From Nostoc sp. UHCC 0302 (GTDB taxonomy: Bacteria > Cyanobacteriota > Cyanobacteriia > Cyanobacteriales > Nostocaceae), in contig NZ_CP151099.1 in NCBI RefSeq assembly GCF_038096175.1, forward strand, positions 4,248,501 to 4,312,500: DNA of 64,000 nt. The letters run 5' to 3'. How positions within the stretch are numbered: the stretch's first letter is position 1; each line of letters starts with the position of its first letter. Below are positions 26,162-35,218 of this stretch, piece after piece. The position numbers were made by a program, and so were the translations under genes. The notes under the pieces were generated by a model. That model was not told where the DNA came from and did no database searches. It worked only from the letters and a program-made list of their open reading frames with translations.

Positions 26162-27076
26162 TTAGCTTGTGCGCTTCTCCCAACAAAGAGGCAACTCGAA
26201 ATCATTTATCAACAATGGTTTATTGTAATCTCCAGTTCCAATAAATATTTTACTTGGTTGCCAAGTGTCTACCACTTTTTGCATAATCTTTGTAGGTTGT
26301 GTTCTAACACTTGGACGTTTTTTGACCTCAAGACGCTCGTCATAAAAATCGCCTGAGTAGTGAAGATATTTGCCTTGACACAGATGAAGATTGCTTTGGT
26401 ATATTACTTCATCTCTAAAAGAAATGATGAGTGCCAATGATGATTGTTTTGGATTGATGTATATCGAACAAGTTGAGTCAGTAGACCAGTTTGGCTCTGT
26501 CATTTTTACAGCAATCCCTTCTTTAACTGTTCTACTAAATCCCTTACCACAACATGGACAACGTTCAACTGGAAGCGGCTCATTAATAATAGCTACTTTA
26601 ATATTTTTTCCAAAATCATGAACTTCACGAATAATTTCTTCTGCCCAATACTCGTAATCACCCTCAAGAAGATGAAATATTCTCTCATACTCAATCTTCT
26701 CGTCAAACCACTGCATAACTAATTGAGCTGCATGGATATGTTCATAATTTCCATATGCGCTAATAGTAGCAATAATCTTTGGTTTATCTTGCCTAGCTTC
26801 TGTGACAAAGCTTTCCCAGGAACTTTTAAATTCTTTGATCTTCTCCCCACCTAATTCGGCATGCTTTACACGGTCATAGGCATCAGGTCTGTGATGCAAA
26901 TCATGATCCTGAACACACAAAACAGCGAGATTATCGTCAACGGTATTAGAAGAATCTTCATCAATATGATGCAAATGAAGACCGACACTCCCTCTTTTAC
27001 AGACACAACACCTATATAGATTCTTCGTAAGCAAACGTTCTCTTTGCTCTATTGAAGGATGCTTTCTTTTAGGCAA
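26162..27076 (-). CDS. HNH-domain protein with C-terminal zinc-ribbon-like domain
   Basis: About 304 residues. The N-terminal part holds an HNH fold: LLTKNLYRCCVCKRGSVGLH with a CxxC-like pair, LHHIDEDSSNTVDDNLAVLC with the catalytic-type HHID, and DHDLHH. The remaining two-thirds are unrecognised; they contain a ribbon-like ERCPCCGKGFSR and a long beta-rich tail. An HNH nuclease fused to an unknown sensor or target domain is typical of defence or mobile-element genes, but that is inference. The start is taken at the TTG ending at 27076 because GGAGG (27083-27087) lies six bases upstream; a longer TTG start at 27094 would put that site inside the gene. It is the last gene of the island, with array B immediately downstream. 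Confidence 0.75.
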   Translation of the reverse strand: MPKRKHPSIEQRERLLTKNLYRCCVCKRGSVGLHLHHIDEDSSNTVDDNLAVLCVQDHDLHHRPDAYDRVKHAELGGEKIKEFKSSWESFVTEARQDKPKIIATISAYGNYEHIHAAQLVMQWFDEKIEYERIFHLLEGDYEYWAEEIIREVHDFGKNIKVAIINEPLPVERCPCCGKGFSRTVKEGIAVKMTEPNWSTDSTCSIYINPKQSSLALIISFRDEVIYQSNLHLCQGKYLHYSGDFYDERLEVKKRPSVRTQPTKIMQKVVDTWQPSKIFIGTGDYNKPLLINDFELPLCWEKRTS

Positions 27077-27185
27077 CTGTAACCTCCACAACAAGTATTA
27101 AAGATTTGTTGACAGATGTACACTATTATATTTGCTAATTTGTTTTCTTCTTCTACATACAGTGAAAAGTTAGATTAATGCAGAA

Positions 27186-27206
27186 GGCACGGTATTACCC
27201 CGTGCC
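27186..27206. terminator. Hairpin after the degenerate chlH tail
   Basis: Perfect 7-bp stem GGCACGG/CCGTGCC with a 7-base loop, 33 bp beyond the degenerate chlH-tail copy in the minus direction. A similar 7-bp hairpin follows intact chlH, which suggests that both descend from a chlH terminator. T-run is weak. Confidence 0.55.
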
Positions 27207-27238
27207 TCCTACCTTATTAGTTATGTATTAAACTTACT

Positions 27239-27355
27239 CAATCCCTTCAATCTGGTCTTCAACTTCTTGTACAACTCGCGCAGGCAATCTAAATTCTCCT
27301 CGCTAGTCTCCCAATAACCGCGTCCATTCACTTCCAATAAAGTTAATATAATTTT
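27239..27355 (-). pseudogene. Degenerate duplicate of the chlH 3' end
   Basis: About 117 bp align with the last codons of chlH (27731-27849) with few mismatches, including identical runs such as CTCCTCGCTAGTCTCCCAAT. Relative to chlH it has a one-base deletion (TTCTTGTACAAC against TTCTTGGTACAAC), so the frame is broken, and it ends EDQIEGIE-stop instead of EDRIEGID-stop. The HigA-like gene lies between the two copies. It has no function of its own. Confidence 0.92.
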
Positions 27356-27362
27356 ATTTCTT

Positions 27363-27674
27363 CTAAACCAATGTCATGACTTGCTCATATTCTTCTTTAT
27401 GGCTTTGCAAAGCATCCCAAAGATCAACTTTTTGCTGAAGATTGAGCCAAAGTCTTGGGCCATTTCCTAAAGCTTTACCAAGACGTATTGCTATATCTAC
27501 TGTAATTGCTCTTTGACCATTAATAATTTCCTGAATTGTTTGATTAGATACTCCTAAATTTTCTGCAAAATTTGCGGTATCAATATCTAAATAATCTAAA
27601 ATATCTACAATTACTTCACCAGGATGTATTGGTCTTACTAATATATCATCAGTAATATCTTGCCAATTATCCAT
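27363..27674 (-). CDS. HigA/VapI-like antitoxin, no adjacent toxin
   Basis: About 103 residues starting MDNWQDITDDILVRPIHPGE, then VIVDILDYLDIDTANFAENL, VSNQTIQEIINGQRAITVDI and AIRLGKALGNGPRLWLNLQQ: a helix-turn-helix XRE domain in the exact HigA arrangement (IHPGE...GNxxxWLNLQ). The ATG at 27674 was chosen because an AAGG sequence precedes it by about six bases; the longer ORF reads through a hairpin. HigB toxin genes normally sit just upstream of higA, but here chlH is upstream and no HigB-like ORF is present, so this is an orphan antitoxin or a regulator. It lies between intact chlH and the duplicated chlH tail. Confidence 0.85.
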   Translation of the reverse strand: MDNWQDITDDILVRPIHPGEVIVDILDYLDIDTANFAENLGVSNQTIQEIINGQRAITVDIAIRLGKALGNGPRLWLNLQQKVDLWDALQSHKEEYEQVMTLV

Positions 27675-27697
27675 AATTAACCTTATCTCATTATTAA

Positions 27698-27716
27698 GGC
27701 AGGCATAAAGCCTGCC
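27698..27716. terminator. Hairpin between chlH and the HigA-like gene
   Basis: Perfect 7-bp stem GGCAGGC/GCCTGCC with loop ATAAA, 10 bp beyond the chlH stop in the minus direction, followed on that strand by TTAATAATG. A plausible weak intrinsic terminator or attenuator for chlH. Confidence 0.6.
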
Positions 27717-27725
27717 CATGTAATC

Positions 27726-30700
27726 CTAGTCTATCCCTTCAATCCGGTCTTCAACTTCTTGGTACAACTCGCGCAGACGATCTAAATTCTCCTCGCTAGT
27801 CTCCCAATAACCGCGTCCATTCACTTCCAACAAAGTTGATACAATCTTGCGGAAAGAATGGGGGTTGAGGTTCAGCAAGCGTTTCTGCATTTCTTCATCT
27901 TTAATGAAGGTTTCATTAGTATCCTCATAAATCCAGTTATCCACAGCGCCGGCTGTCGCACTCCAACCTGTTGTATTCACCAACCGCTTGGAGAGTTCGC
28001 GCACACCTTCGTAACCGTGAGACAGCATCCCCTCGTACCATTTGGGATTTAATAATTTGGTACGCGCATCTAAGCGCACGGTTTCTGATAATGTCCGTAC
28101 TTGGGCGTTAGCTGTGGTTGTATCTGCAATATAAGATGCTGGTTTTTTACCATCACCCCGCAGACTTGCCACAAGCTTAGTGGGATCTGAATCAAAGTAA
28201 TGAGAAACGTCCGTTAAGCTAATCTCGGAAGAATCCAAATTTTGGAAGGTTGCATCAGCAGTTTTCAATGTGCTTTCAAAAATCTGGCGGGATTCGTCCA
28301 TCATTCCAGGGTTATCGGAATTGAAGGAGAAGGATTTCCGGTTGAGATACATTTCCTGCAACTCGGCTTCGCTATCCCAAGTGCTGTTTTCTACCGCCAA
28401 GTTGATATTTGACGAATAAGAACCAGAAGCATTGGAGAAAACGCGCGTCGCTGCTTGACGAAGATTAATCCCCATTTCTTCAGCTTGTTGCAAAGCGTGT
28501 TTGCGAACAAAGTTCATTTCTAAGGGTTCATCTGCCTCAGCTGCCATTTTCACGCCTTGATCTAGCAGGTTCATTTGGTTGATGAACAAGTCGCGGAATA
28601 CACCAGAACAGTTGATTACCACATCAATTCTGGGGCGTCCCAACTCTTCTAAGGATATCAATTCCAACTTGTTCACCCGTCCCAAGGCATCGGGAACTGG
28701 ACGCACGCCCACCATCCACATGATTTGCGCTAGGGATTCACCGTAAGTTTTGATGTTATCGGTTCCCCAGAGGACGCAGGCGATTGTTTCTGGCCATTTT
28801 CCATCGTTTTCTGCCTTGTTACGTGCCAAAAGCCTATCTACAACAATTTTGGCTGATTGTACTGCTGCTGTTGTAGGGATGGATTGCGGATCTAAAGCAT
28901 GGATATTCTTACCAGTGGGCAATACATCCGGGTTGCGGATGGGATCACCACCAGGCCCAGGTAGGATGTACTCGCCTTCTAACCCTTTAAGTAATGCTCC
29001 CAGTTCGTTGTCAGCACAAACTTGCTGCAAGCAGAATTCTAAGTACTCAAACAGGGGTTTTAAAGCTGTGGTATCAACTTTGGGATAGCCTGCTTTATGC
29101 AATGCTTCTACCCAAGGTTCTTTTTTGCCCATGTTGAAGAAGTTGAGCCGAGAAACTAGAGAAACTCGCCCTTCGGCGTCAATTTGCTCTTGAACAAGGG
29201 CGGTAACTGCTGCACGGGTTGCCAAAGTAATATCTTGCAATAACTGGACATCTTGTAAAATGCCTCTGTCGTTACTTTGGTAAATATCGTCAATGTTGCG
29301 TCCAATGCTGTTAGCGATAATTCCGGGTAAGCCTTGAATGCCTTCTTCCTGACGATCTAGACTAGCAATGTTGACGAGAGTTGCGATCGCTTCTTCTGCA
29401 CTTGGCGGTTTACCAATCACGTGCAATCCACAAGGCAACAACCGCGACTCGATTTCCATCAACTTGCGGTAGACGTTGCCAACAATATTATCCCGCTCTT
29501 CGGCAGACATTTCCTTGGCATCGGTTTCTGGCAGGTTAATATCCTTATCCAGATTCACAATCCGGCATTTATCCATAATGCTATTAACAATGGGAATGCC
29601 GCGTCCACTGTCTTTCAAGGTTTGGTAAGAAGCAATTAACTCGCTGAGTTCCTTCAAACCTTTATACAAACCAGCATTTTCTGCCGGCGGTGTCAAGTAG
29701 GAAATTGTTTCGGCATAACTCCGACGTTTGGCAATTGTCGCTTCACTCGGATTATTCGCTGCGTAGTAATACAGGTTAGGAATTGAGCCAATCAAGTTAT
29801 CTGGATAACAATCACCAGACATCCCCATCTGTTTACCGGGCATGAATTCTAAGGAACCGTGAGTACCAAAGTGCAGCACGGCATCAGCTTTCCAAACTTG
29901 CTCTAGGTAAGTGTAGTAGGCAGCAAAACCGTGGTGAGGACTAGCTGAACGGGAGAACAACAGCCGCATCGGGTCACCTTCGTAACCAAATGTTGGTTGC
30001 ACACCGATGAAAACGTTACCAAATTGCTTACCATAAATCAGCAAGTTCTGCCCGTCGCTGTTGAGATGTCCAGGAGGTGGCCCCCAGTTTTCTTCTAAAC
30101 GTTGAGAATATGGGGTCAGCGCCTCATACTCAGGAACCGACATTTTGTAAGCAATGTTGAGTTCTGGGCTGTTGTACTGCGCTTGGGCGTCATGGATGAC
30201 TTCTTGCATCAACGCTTCGGCTGATTCTGGCAATTCTGGTAAGTCGTAACCGTTATTTTTAAGGGCTTTCATCACCTCGTAAATTGAGCCGAATACATCC
30301 AAGTAAGCGGCGGTTCCGACGTTGCCTTTATCTGGCGGGAAGCTGAAAACGGTGATGGCGACTTTTTTATCAAGCTTCGGCTTGCGGCGGAGGTTAGCCC
30401 ATCTTAAGGCGCGTTCGGCTACCGCTTCAACCCGATCGCGTAGTGCGATCGCTTTACCGGTTGTGCCATCTCTCCCTGATAAAATTATTGGCTCAATTGC
30501 CCCATCCAATTCCGGAATTGCAATTTGCAAAGCGACTTGAATCGGATGTAACCCTAAATCACTATCCATCCACTCTTCTGTGGTTTGGAAAATTAAGGGC
30601 AACGCTACCATGTAAGGACGATTTAGGCGTTTGAGTGAATCAATTGCTTTGGGATGATCTTGTCTGGCGGGGCCACCCACCAAGGCAAAACCAGTCAACG

Positions 30701-31712
30701 ATATAACTGCATCTACCAACGGCGTGTTAGTCGTCGGTTCATAGAAGTAAGCATCCACAGGCTTGGAAAAGTCCAAACCACCAGCAAAAACAGGAATTAC
30801 TCTTGCCCCTAGTGCTTCCAACTCCTGCACCATTGCCACATAATGGGCATCATCGCCGGTAACTAGGTGAGTGCGTTGTAATACTAACCCCACACAGGGA
30901 GCTAAAGGATCTTTGAGATCGCTAGAGATATCTTTACGAGCTGTATACCAGTTGAGGTATTCTCTTACATCCTCAAACATACTGGCAGCTAATGGATGCC
31001 AAATCCCCAAATCGGGATAAACCACCGGCTGTTGATATGTGGAAGGTGCAAAATTTTGTTTCTCTAAGCCTTTAAATATGTATTTATCAGCTAGCATCAG
31101 CAAGAAGTTTTCCAGATTTTCTGGAGAACCTCCTAGCCAATACTGAAAGCTGAGCATGAAATTTCGGGCATCCTGTGCCTTGTCCATTGGTAGGAACTTC
31201 AGCACTTGCGGCAATGTTCGCAAAAGCTTCAGCATCCCATCTTGGAATCCTGCACCGGATTTTTCTTTACGTTTCCGCATGAATTGGGCGATCGCACTCT
31301 TGGACTGTCCCAACTGTGCCAAGGAAAAACTGCCCATTTTGTTCAGGCGCATTACCTCTGGCATGGAAGGAAAGACCACGGCAACATCTAAGCGATCGCG
31401 GTGTGGTTCGACTGCTGTTACTACTTTCTGTGCTAAGTCTTCGATAAAAATCAGAGAGGCGATGAAGATGTTGGCACTCTCCATATCCCGTTTGAACTCC
31501 TCGTAGTTCTCTGGGTCGCGGAGTTCTTCAATCAAGTAGCCGCTGATTTCAATCGCCAGGTTGGGATTGTTCGAGTTAATCGTGCGAACCGCTTGCGACA
31601 ATGCACTCTGGTACTGAGACTCAAGCACGACATAGACCACCTTAATTAAATTACGTCCGCGCAGGTTATCAGGCGCAATATGTCTAATGGTGGACTTGAC
31701 GTGGGTGAACAT
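27726..31712 (-). CDS. chlH: Magnesium chelatase subunit H
   Basis: The 1328-residue large subunit that binds protoporphyrin IX and, with ChlI and ChlD, inserts Mg2+ in the first committed step of chlorophyll synthesis. The sequence follows cyanobacterial ChlH throughout: N-terminus [20 protein letters not shown], then [20 protein letters not shown], the central [40 protein letters not shown] and a C-terminus ending [17 protein letters not shown]. The length is standard and the frame is intact. chlI and chlD are not in this window. The 3' end is duplicated beyond a HigA-like gene. The 420 bp upstream contain G-rich repeats, and the divergent gene there belongs to the LpxB-like family. The ATG has no strong Shine-Dalgarno, as is common in cyanobacteria. 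Confidence 0.98.
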   Translation of the reverse strand: MFTHVKSTIRHIAPDNLRGRNLIKVVYVVLESQYQSALSQAVRTINSNNPNLAIEISGYLIEELRDPENYEEFKRDMESANIFIASLIFIEDLAQKVVTAVEPHRDRLDVAVVFPSMPEVMRLNKMGSFSLAQLGQSKSAIAQFMRKRKEKSGAGFQDGMLKLLRTLPQVLKFLPMDKAQDARNFMLSFQYWLGGSPENLENFLLMLADKYIFKGLEKQNFAPSTYQQPVVYPDLGIWHPLAASMFEDVREYLNWYTARKDISSDLKDPLAPCVGLVLQRTHLVTGDDAHYVAMVQELEALGARVIPVFAGGLDFSKPVDAYFYEPTTNTPLVDAVISLTGFALVGGPARQDHPKAIDSLKRLNRPYMVALPLIFQTTEEWMDSDLGLHPIQVALQIAIPELDGAIEPIILSGRDGTTGKAIALRDRVEAVAERALRWANLRRKPKLDKKVAITVFSFPPDKGNVGTAAYLDVFGSIYEVMKALKNNGYDLPELPESAEALMQEVIHDAQAQYNSPELNIAYKMSVPEYEALTPYSQRLEENWGPPPGHLNSDGQNLLIYGKQFGNVFIGVQPTFGYEGDPMRLLFSRSASPHHGFAAYYTYLEQVWKADAVLHFGTHGSLEFMPGKQMGMSGDCYPDNLIGSIPNLYYYAANNPSEATIAKRRSYAETISYLTPPAENAGLYKGLKELSELIASYQTLKDSGRGIPIVNSIMDKCRIVNLDKDINLPETDAKEMSAEERDNIVGNVYRKLMEIESRLLPCGLHVIGKPPSAEEAIATLVNIASLDRQEEGIQGLPGIIANSIGRNIDDIYQSNDRGILQDVQLLQDITLATRAAVTALVQEQIDAEGRVSLVSRLNFFNMGKKEPWVEALHKAGYPKVDTTALKPLFEYLEFCLQQVCADNELGALLKGLEGEYILPGPGGDPIRNPDVLPTGKNIHALDPQSIPTTAAVQSAKIVVDRLLARNKAENDGKWPETIACVLWGTDNIKTYGESLAQIMWMVGVRPVPDALGRVNKLELISLEELGRPRIDVVINCSGVFRDLFINQMNLLDQGVKMAAEADEPLEMNFVRKHALQQAEEMGINLRQAATRVFSNASGSYSSNINLAVENSTWDSEAELQEMYLNRKSFSFNSDNPGMMDESRQIFESTLKTADATFQNLDSSEISLTDVSHYFDSDPTKLVASLRGDGKKPASYIADTTTANAQVRTLSETVRLDARTKLLNPKWYEGMLSHGYEGVRELSKRLVNTTGWSATAGAVDNWIYEDTNETFIKDEEMQKRLLNLNPHSFRKIVSTLLEVNGRGYWETSEENLDRLRELYQEVEDRIEGID

Positions 31713-32132
31713 GCTGTCTTAGGCTCCTTTGATCCGTGTTCTCTGGGGGAAGTTATTAGCGGCTCAACCGCCACTGCTGACTTCTTCTCTGAAAATATTC
31801 GGCAATAAGAGTTTTTTATCAGAAAACGCTTACACAGTGAGGATTTTATCCTCTTTCTGACACAAATCGATATATAAAATGAAATATTTTTTAACTTATA
31901 TTGACAAGTAATCATAGTGATTACTCCAGTTTATGTAACGAAAAATTAATATTTGGGGAATGGGGACTAGGGACTGGGGGCTGGGGATTCGGGACTGGGG
32001 AACTAATTAGTTTTCACCAGTGACAAATGACAAATGACCAAGGACTAGGGGCTGGGGATTGGGGACTGGGGATTCAGGACTGGGGAACTAATTAGTTTTC
32101 ACCAATGACAAATGACCAATGACAAATGACAA
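31713..32132. other. chlH / LpxB-like divergent intergenic region
   Basis: The 250 bases next to chlH are AT-rich and should carry its promoter, which I cannot place. From about 31964 the DNA is a tandemly duplicated block (about 80 bp per copy) of GGGGACTGGGG words, then AACTAATTAGTTTTCACCA, then TGACAAA heptamers. The second copy ends in the start codon of the LpxB-like gene. Confidence 0.75.
31964..32132. repeat. Duplicated G-rich block and heptamer repeats
   Basis: Two copies (31964-32040 and 32041-32132) of a block made of GGGACTGGGGA-type words, a palindrome-bearing AACTAATTAGTTTTCACC and (A)TGACAAA heptamers. In the last copy, five ATGs lie exactly seven bases apart (32105, 32112, 32119, 32126, 32133). 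This fits the STRR class known from heterocystous cyanobacteria. Confidence 0.88.
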
Positions 32133-33410
32133 ATGACAAAATTTGATATTTTGATTCTCTCGAATGGGCCTGGAGAGGTTACGACATGGGTGCGTCCAGT
32201 TGTTAAGGCATTGCGGCAACAGTTGGGTGATGACCGTTCTGTGGTAAGAATTTCTGTAGTATTATCTCCTTGTCCAAATGCTAGTGGCAAAGAAGTTGCG
32301 ATCGCTCAGTCTTATCCAGAAGTAGACAGGGTTCAGGGAGCAGAGCATTTTTGGCAATTTTTGCTTCGGGGAAAAACATTTGAAAATTGGGACTGGAGAA
32401 GTCGCGGTGTAGTAATTTTCCTTGGTGGTGACCAAATTTTCCCTGTAGTCATTGGCAAAAAACTAGGGTATTGCACAATTGTTTACGCCGAATGGGAAGC
32501 ACGTTGGCATAAATGGATTGACCGCTTTGCAGTAATGAAGCCTGAAGTCGCTGCCCGTGTTCCGCAGAAATATGCCCACAAATTGACTATTGTGGGAGAT
32601 TTGATGCTAGAAGCACGCGACGAACTTTTTACTTGTGCAGACGCGATTAATCGCGTTTCTACTGAACTTATTGGTATTTTGCCTGGATCGAAAGCGGCAA
32701 AATTAACGCAAGGAGTACCCCTAAATTTAGCTATTGCTGAATTTATTCACGCAAAAAGACCTCAAACAAAATTTGCGATTCCTGTCGCCCCGACTTTAGA
32801 TTTACAAACTCTAGCTAGTTTTGCTGATCCCCAAAAAAACCCTTTTGTCAATATCTTTGGTAGTTCGCCAGCAGTCTTAATCGAATCAGAGTATTCCGTC
32901 CTTAAAACAGCAACGGGCTTAACTGTAGAGCTATGGCAAGAGACTCCTGCTTATGGTTTATTATCCCAATGTTGCATTTGCCTGACTACAGTAGGAGCGA
33001 ACACTGCTGAACTCGGTGCTTTAGCTGTGCCAATGGTTGTATTACTCCCAACACAACAACTCGATGCCATGCGTTCTTGGGATGGTTTACCTGGGTTACT
33101 GGCAAATTTGCCAGGTGTAGGTACTACCTTTGCCAAAATGATTAATTGGTTTTTTTTAAGACGTAAAGGTTTATTAGCATGGCCGAATATCTGGGCAAAA
33201 GAAGAGATTGTGCCAGAACTTGTAGGCAAACTCCAGCCGCAAGAAGTGGCGGAAATAGTTTTGGACTTTTTAGCTAATCCAGAAAAACTGGAGGAGATGC
33301 GAACCAAGTTACGCAGCGTTCGTGGTGAAGGTGGAGCCGCGCAAAAGATAGCACAGATTGTGTGCGAGGAAATCGGAAAGTGGGAGAGTGGGAGAGTAGG
33401 GGAGAAATAA
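32133..33410 (+). CDS. Lipid-A-disaccharide synthase-related (LpxB-like) protein
   Basis: A 425-residue cyanobacterial LpxB-like glycosyltransferase-fold protein: FDILILSNGPGEVTTWVRPV at the N-terminus, VIFLGGDQIFPVVIGKKLGY, a YAEWEARWHKWIDRFAVMKP segment, and TTVGANTAELGALAVPMVVL near the donor site. True LpxB transfers a lipid X moiety in lipid A synthesis; many cyanobacteria lack lipid A yet keep this relative, so its substrate is uncertain. Residues about 167-175 (CADAINRVST) come from the palindromic repeat family, inserted in frame. The start codon is the last of five ATGs in a heptamer repeat and no Shine-Dalgarno sequence is present; the four upstream ATGs are out of frame or soon hit stops. 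The gene is divergent from chlH. Confidence 0.85.
   Translation: MTKFDILILSNGPGEVTTWVRPVVKALRQQLGDDRSVVRISVVLSPCPNASGKEVAIAQSYPEVDRVQGAEHFWQFLLRGKTFENWDWRSRGVVIFLGGDQIFPVVIGKKLGYCTIVYAEWEARWHKWIDRFAVMKPEVAARVPQKYAHKLTIVGDLMLEARDELFTCADAINRVSTELIGILPGSKAAKLTQGVPLNLAIAEFIHAKRPQTKFAIPVAPTLDLQTLASFADPQKNPFVNIFGSSPAVLIESEYSVLKTATGLTVELWQETPAYGLLSQCCICLTTVGANTAELGALAVPMVVLLPTQQLDAMRSWDGLPGLLANLPGVGTTFAKMINWFFLRRKGLLAWPNIWAKEEIVPELVGKLQPQEVAEIVLDFLANPEKLEEMRTKLRSVRGEGGAAQKIAQIVCEEIGKWESGRVGEK
32635..32663. repeat. Palindromic repeat inside LpxB-like gene
   Basis: TTGTGCAGACGCGATTAATC followed by GCGTTTCTAC: a slightly diverged single copy of the palindromic family, in the same reading register as in nifJ (DAINRV). 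Confidence 0.88.
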
Positions 33411-33435
33411 ATGCCCAATACCCCATACCCAATAA

Positions 33436-33822
33436 CTAATCTGAAGATTGCCCATCTCGTCGCCCCAGTTCATAAATACCAGAACCAATAGAGGCAAGTA
33501 TGCCAGTGCTGACTGCCCAGCCGCGACCTAAACTAATTTCTATACCCCAGTTACAGAAAGCGCCAATTATCAAGAAAGGCACAATGCTAAATAATGAGGC
33601 GTAGAAAGCATTTTGCGATTCTCTAGCTCGACGAGTCTTTTCAAATTCTGATTGGCTGGTGTAAAGCGATCGCTCCGCAAAATTAAACCAGCGGTTTAGT
33701 TGCTCAATTACCCATTCACTGGCTGGGGAAAAAGCTAGATATATTGCCAAAGACCACAAACTCGCTCCAGCGATCGCGATCGTGTCTAACTCAACGCGGA
33801 AAGGTAAAATTTCAGTTAGCAT
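33436..33822 (-). CDS. Small membrane protein of unknown function
   Basis: A 128-residue protein, not recognised. Two or three hydrophobic stretches are visible: about 13-31 (DTIAIAGASLWSLAIYLAF), 75-93 (FYASLFSIVPFLIIGAFCNW) and 101-114 (GWAVSTGILASIGSG). A charged, helical middle (residues 40-72, with SQSEFEKTRRARESQ) would lie on one side of the membrane. It is convergent with the LpxB-like gene, 25 bp apart. It contains overlapping HIP1 sites near its start. Probably a real but uncharacterised inner or thylakoid membrane protein. Confidence 0.7.
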   Translation of the reverse strand: MLTEILPFRVELDTIAIAGASLWSLAIYLAFSPASEWVIEQLNRWFNFAERSLYTSQSEFEKTRRARESQNAFYASLFSIVPFLIIGAFCNWGIEISLGRGWAVSTGILASIGSGIYELGRRDGQSSD

Positions 33823-34275
33823 GGCTTGGGTGCGTCCTGCAAATAGTCAACTTGACTTTTTTATCAATGCTCAATTGACCTTTTCAGCAATTTTTAGCAT
33901 AAAAAATAGCAACATTTTGACAGTTTAGCAACTATCACTTGGGTAAACTTACTTCATTTGACTAACGAAATTAGTTCGTAAATGTATTATTTTGACATTT
34001 TTTTGTAGATTAAATGCATATTATTTTCTACTTAGTATCAGGTAACACTAGTTAAATATATTTACTACTTCTATTATTTATGACTACTATTCTGTCAAGT
34101 TTGATTTGAAACATTAGTAGTTGTGCTTTAGCGCTAAAACGCAACAATTTTTGTTGACAGTCAAATTATTTCTTATAATAGTTTTAAATTTATAGCAGAG
34201 ATTTAAAACTATCTTTTCCGGAAAAAATAAAACATTTTATGCATATTTATATTAATGGTTTGAGGAATCAAAAGA
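33823..34275. other. Intergenic stretch, divergent promoters expected
   Basis: AT-rich region between divergent genes. It contains a small palindrome, TTTAGCGCTAAA near 34127-34138, and otherwise no gene, repeat of the families above, or clear promoter boxes. Confidence 0.55.
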
Positions 34276-35142
34276 ATGATTAAAGAGCAAAAAAATATAA
34301 TCATTTGCGGAGCCACTCTATTAATATTAGGATTTGGTGTTGTAAATTTAATTCCTCTATCGCCTAAACCAAGAATAATTAGAGCTAAAGAAGTGCAGCC
34401 AGAGAAAGCAAATGTTGGTGATAGTAAGTTAGCAAATTATTCATCACCTAAGCCAGAAAGTATTAAAGCTAAAGAAGTGCAGCAAAAAAAGGTAGTGGAG
34501 GTTAACAGTTGGATAGCAGCTTCATCGCCTAAGCCAGAACCTACTAAAGTTAAAAAAGCGCGACCAAAAAAAGCAGCGAGAACTAATAGCTGGTTAGCAG
34601 CATCTTTCCCTGTAGAAAACTTTCAATCTTATACATCTGGCTTTGGCTATCGTGTGTCTGCTACTGGTGGGGTGAATTGGGAATTTCATGGTGGCTTAGA
34701 CATGGCTGCTCCACAAGGTAGTTACATTCGCAACTGGTGGGCTGGTACAGTAGTTAAAGTTAGCGATCGCGACGCCTGCGGCACTTATATAGTAATTAAA
34801 TCAGGAGAATGGCAGCACACTTATTGCCATATGGAAGGATATGTTGAAACCACAGAAAATGGTCGCTATCTGATTGATAGTGCAGGTGGAATTCAAATTT
34901 GGGAAGGTCAGCAAATACCTACTGGAGCCAGAATTGGCAGAGTAGGGATGACTGGACGTACCACTGGGCCACATCTCCACTGGGGACTTAAGTATGCTAA
35001 TAACTATGTAGATCCTGCACTCGTTTTACGGGAAATGTTTTCTCAGCAGCAACTTGCCAGAAGCGGAACAGCAAGAGTTAATTCGCAACAGTCACAAGTA
35101 ATAATTAAAGAATCAAAATCTACTCGTGATTCTGGTTACTAA
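34276..35142 (+). CDS. M23-family peptidase (LytM-like), membrane-anchored
   Basis: A 288-residue exported peptidoglycan hydrolase. Residues 8-27 (IIICGATLLILGFGVVNLIP) form a signal anchor. A stalk follows with three imperfect repeats of about 28 residues (SPKPxxIKAKEVQ-like, at 29-48, 57-76, 84-103), probably spanning the cell wall. The M23 domain runs from about 117: GFGYRVSATGGVNWEFHGGL with zinc ligands His138 and Asp142, and GPHLHWGLKY with His233 and His235, the complete metal site. The enzyme should cut peptide cross-links in the periplasm. It is monocistronic, 76 bp upstream of the methyltransferase gene, and both may share a transcript. Substrate detail is unknown. Confidence 0.9.
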   Translation: MIKEQKNIIICGATLLILGFGVVNLIPLSPKPRIIRAKEVQPEKANVGDSKLANYSSPKPESIKAKEVQQKKVVEVNSWIAASSPKPEPTKVKKARPKKAARTNSWLAASFPVENFQSYTSGFGYRVSATGGVNWEFHGGLDMAAPQGSYIRNWWAGTVVKVSDRDACGTYIVIKSGEWQHTYCHMEGYVETTENGRYLIDSAGGIQIWEGQQIPTGARIGRVGMTGRTTGPHLHWGLKYANNYVDPALVLREMFSQQQLARSGTARVNSQQSQVIIKESKSTRDSGY

Positions 35143-35218
35143 TTAGGTTAAGTAATATTTATGCCTATCTACTTATTAGTAATATAATTTCAAAATATTT
35201 CTGAATTTTGACAAAATT

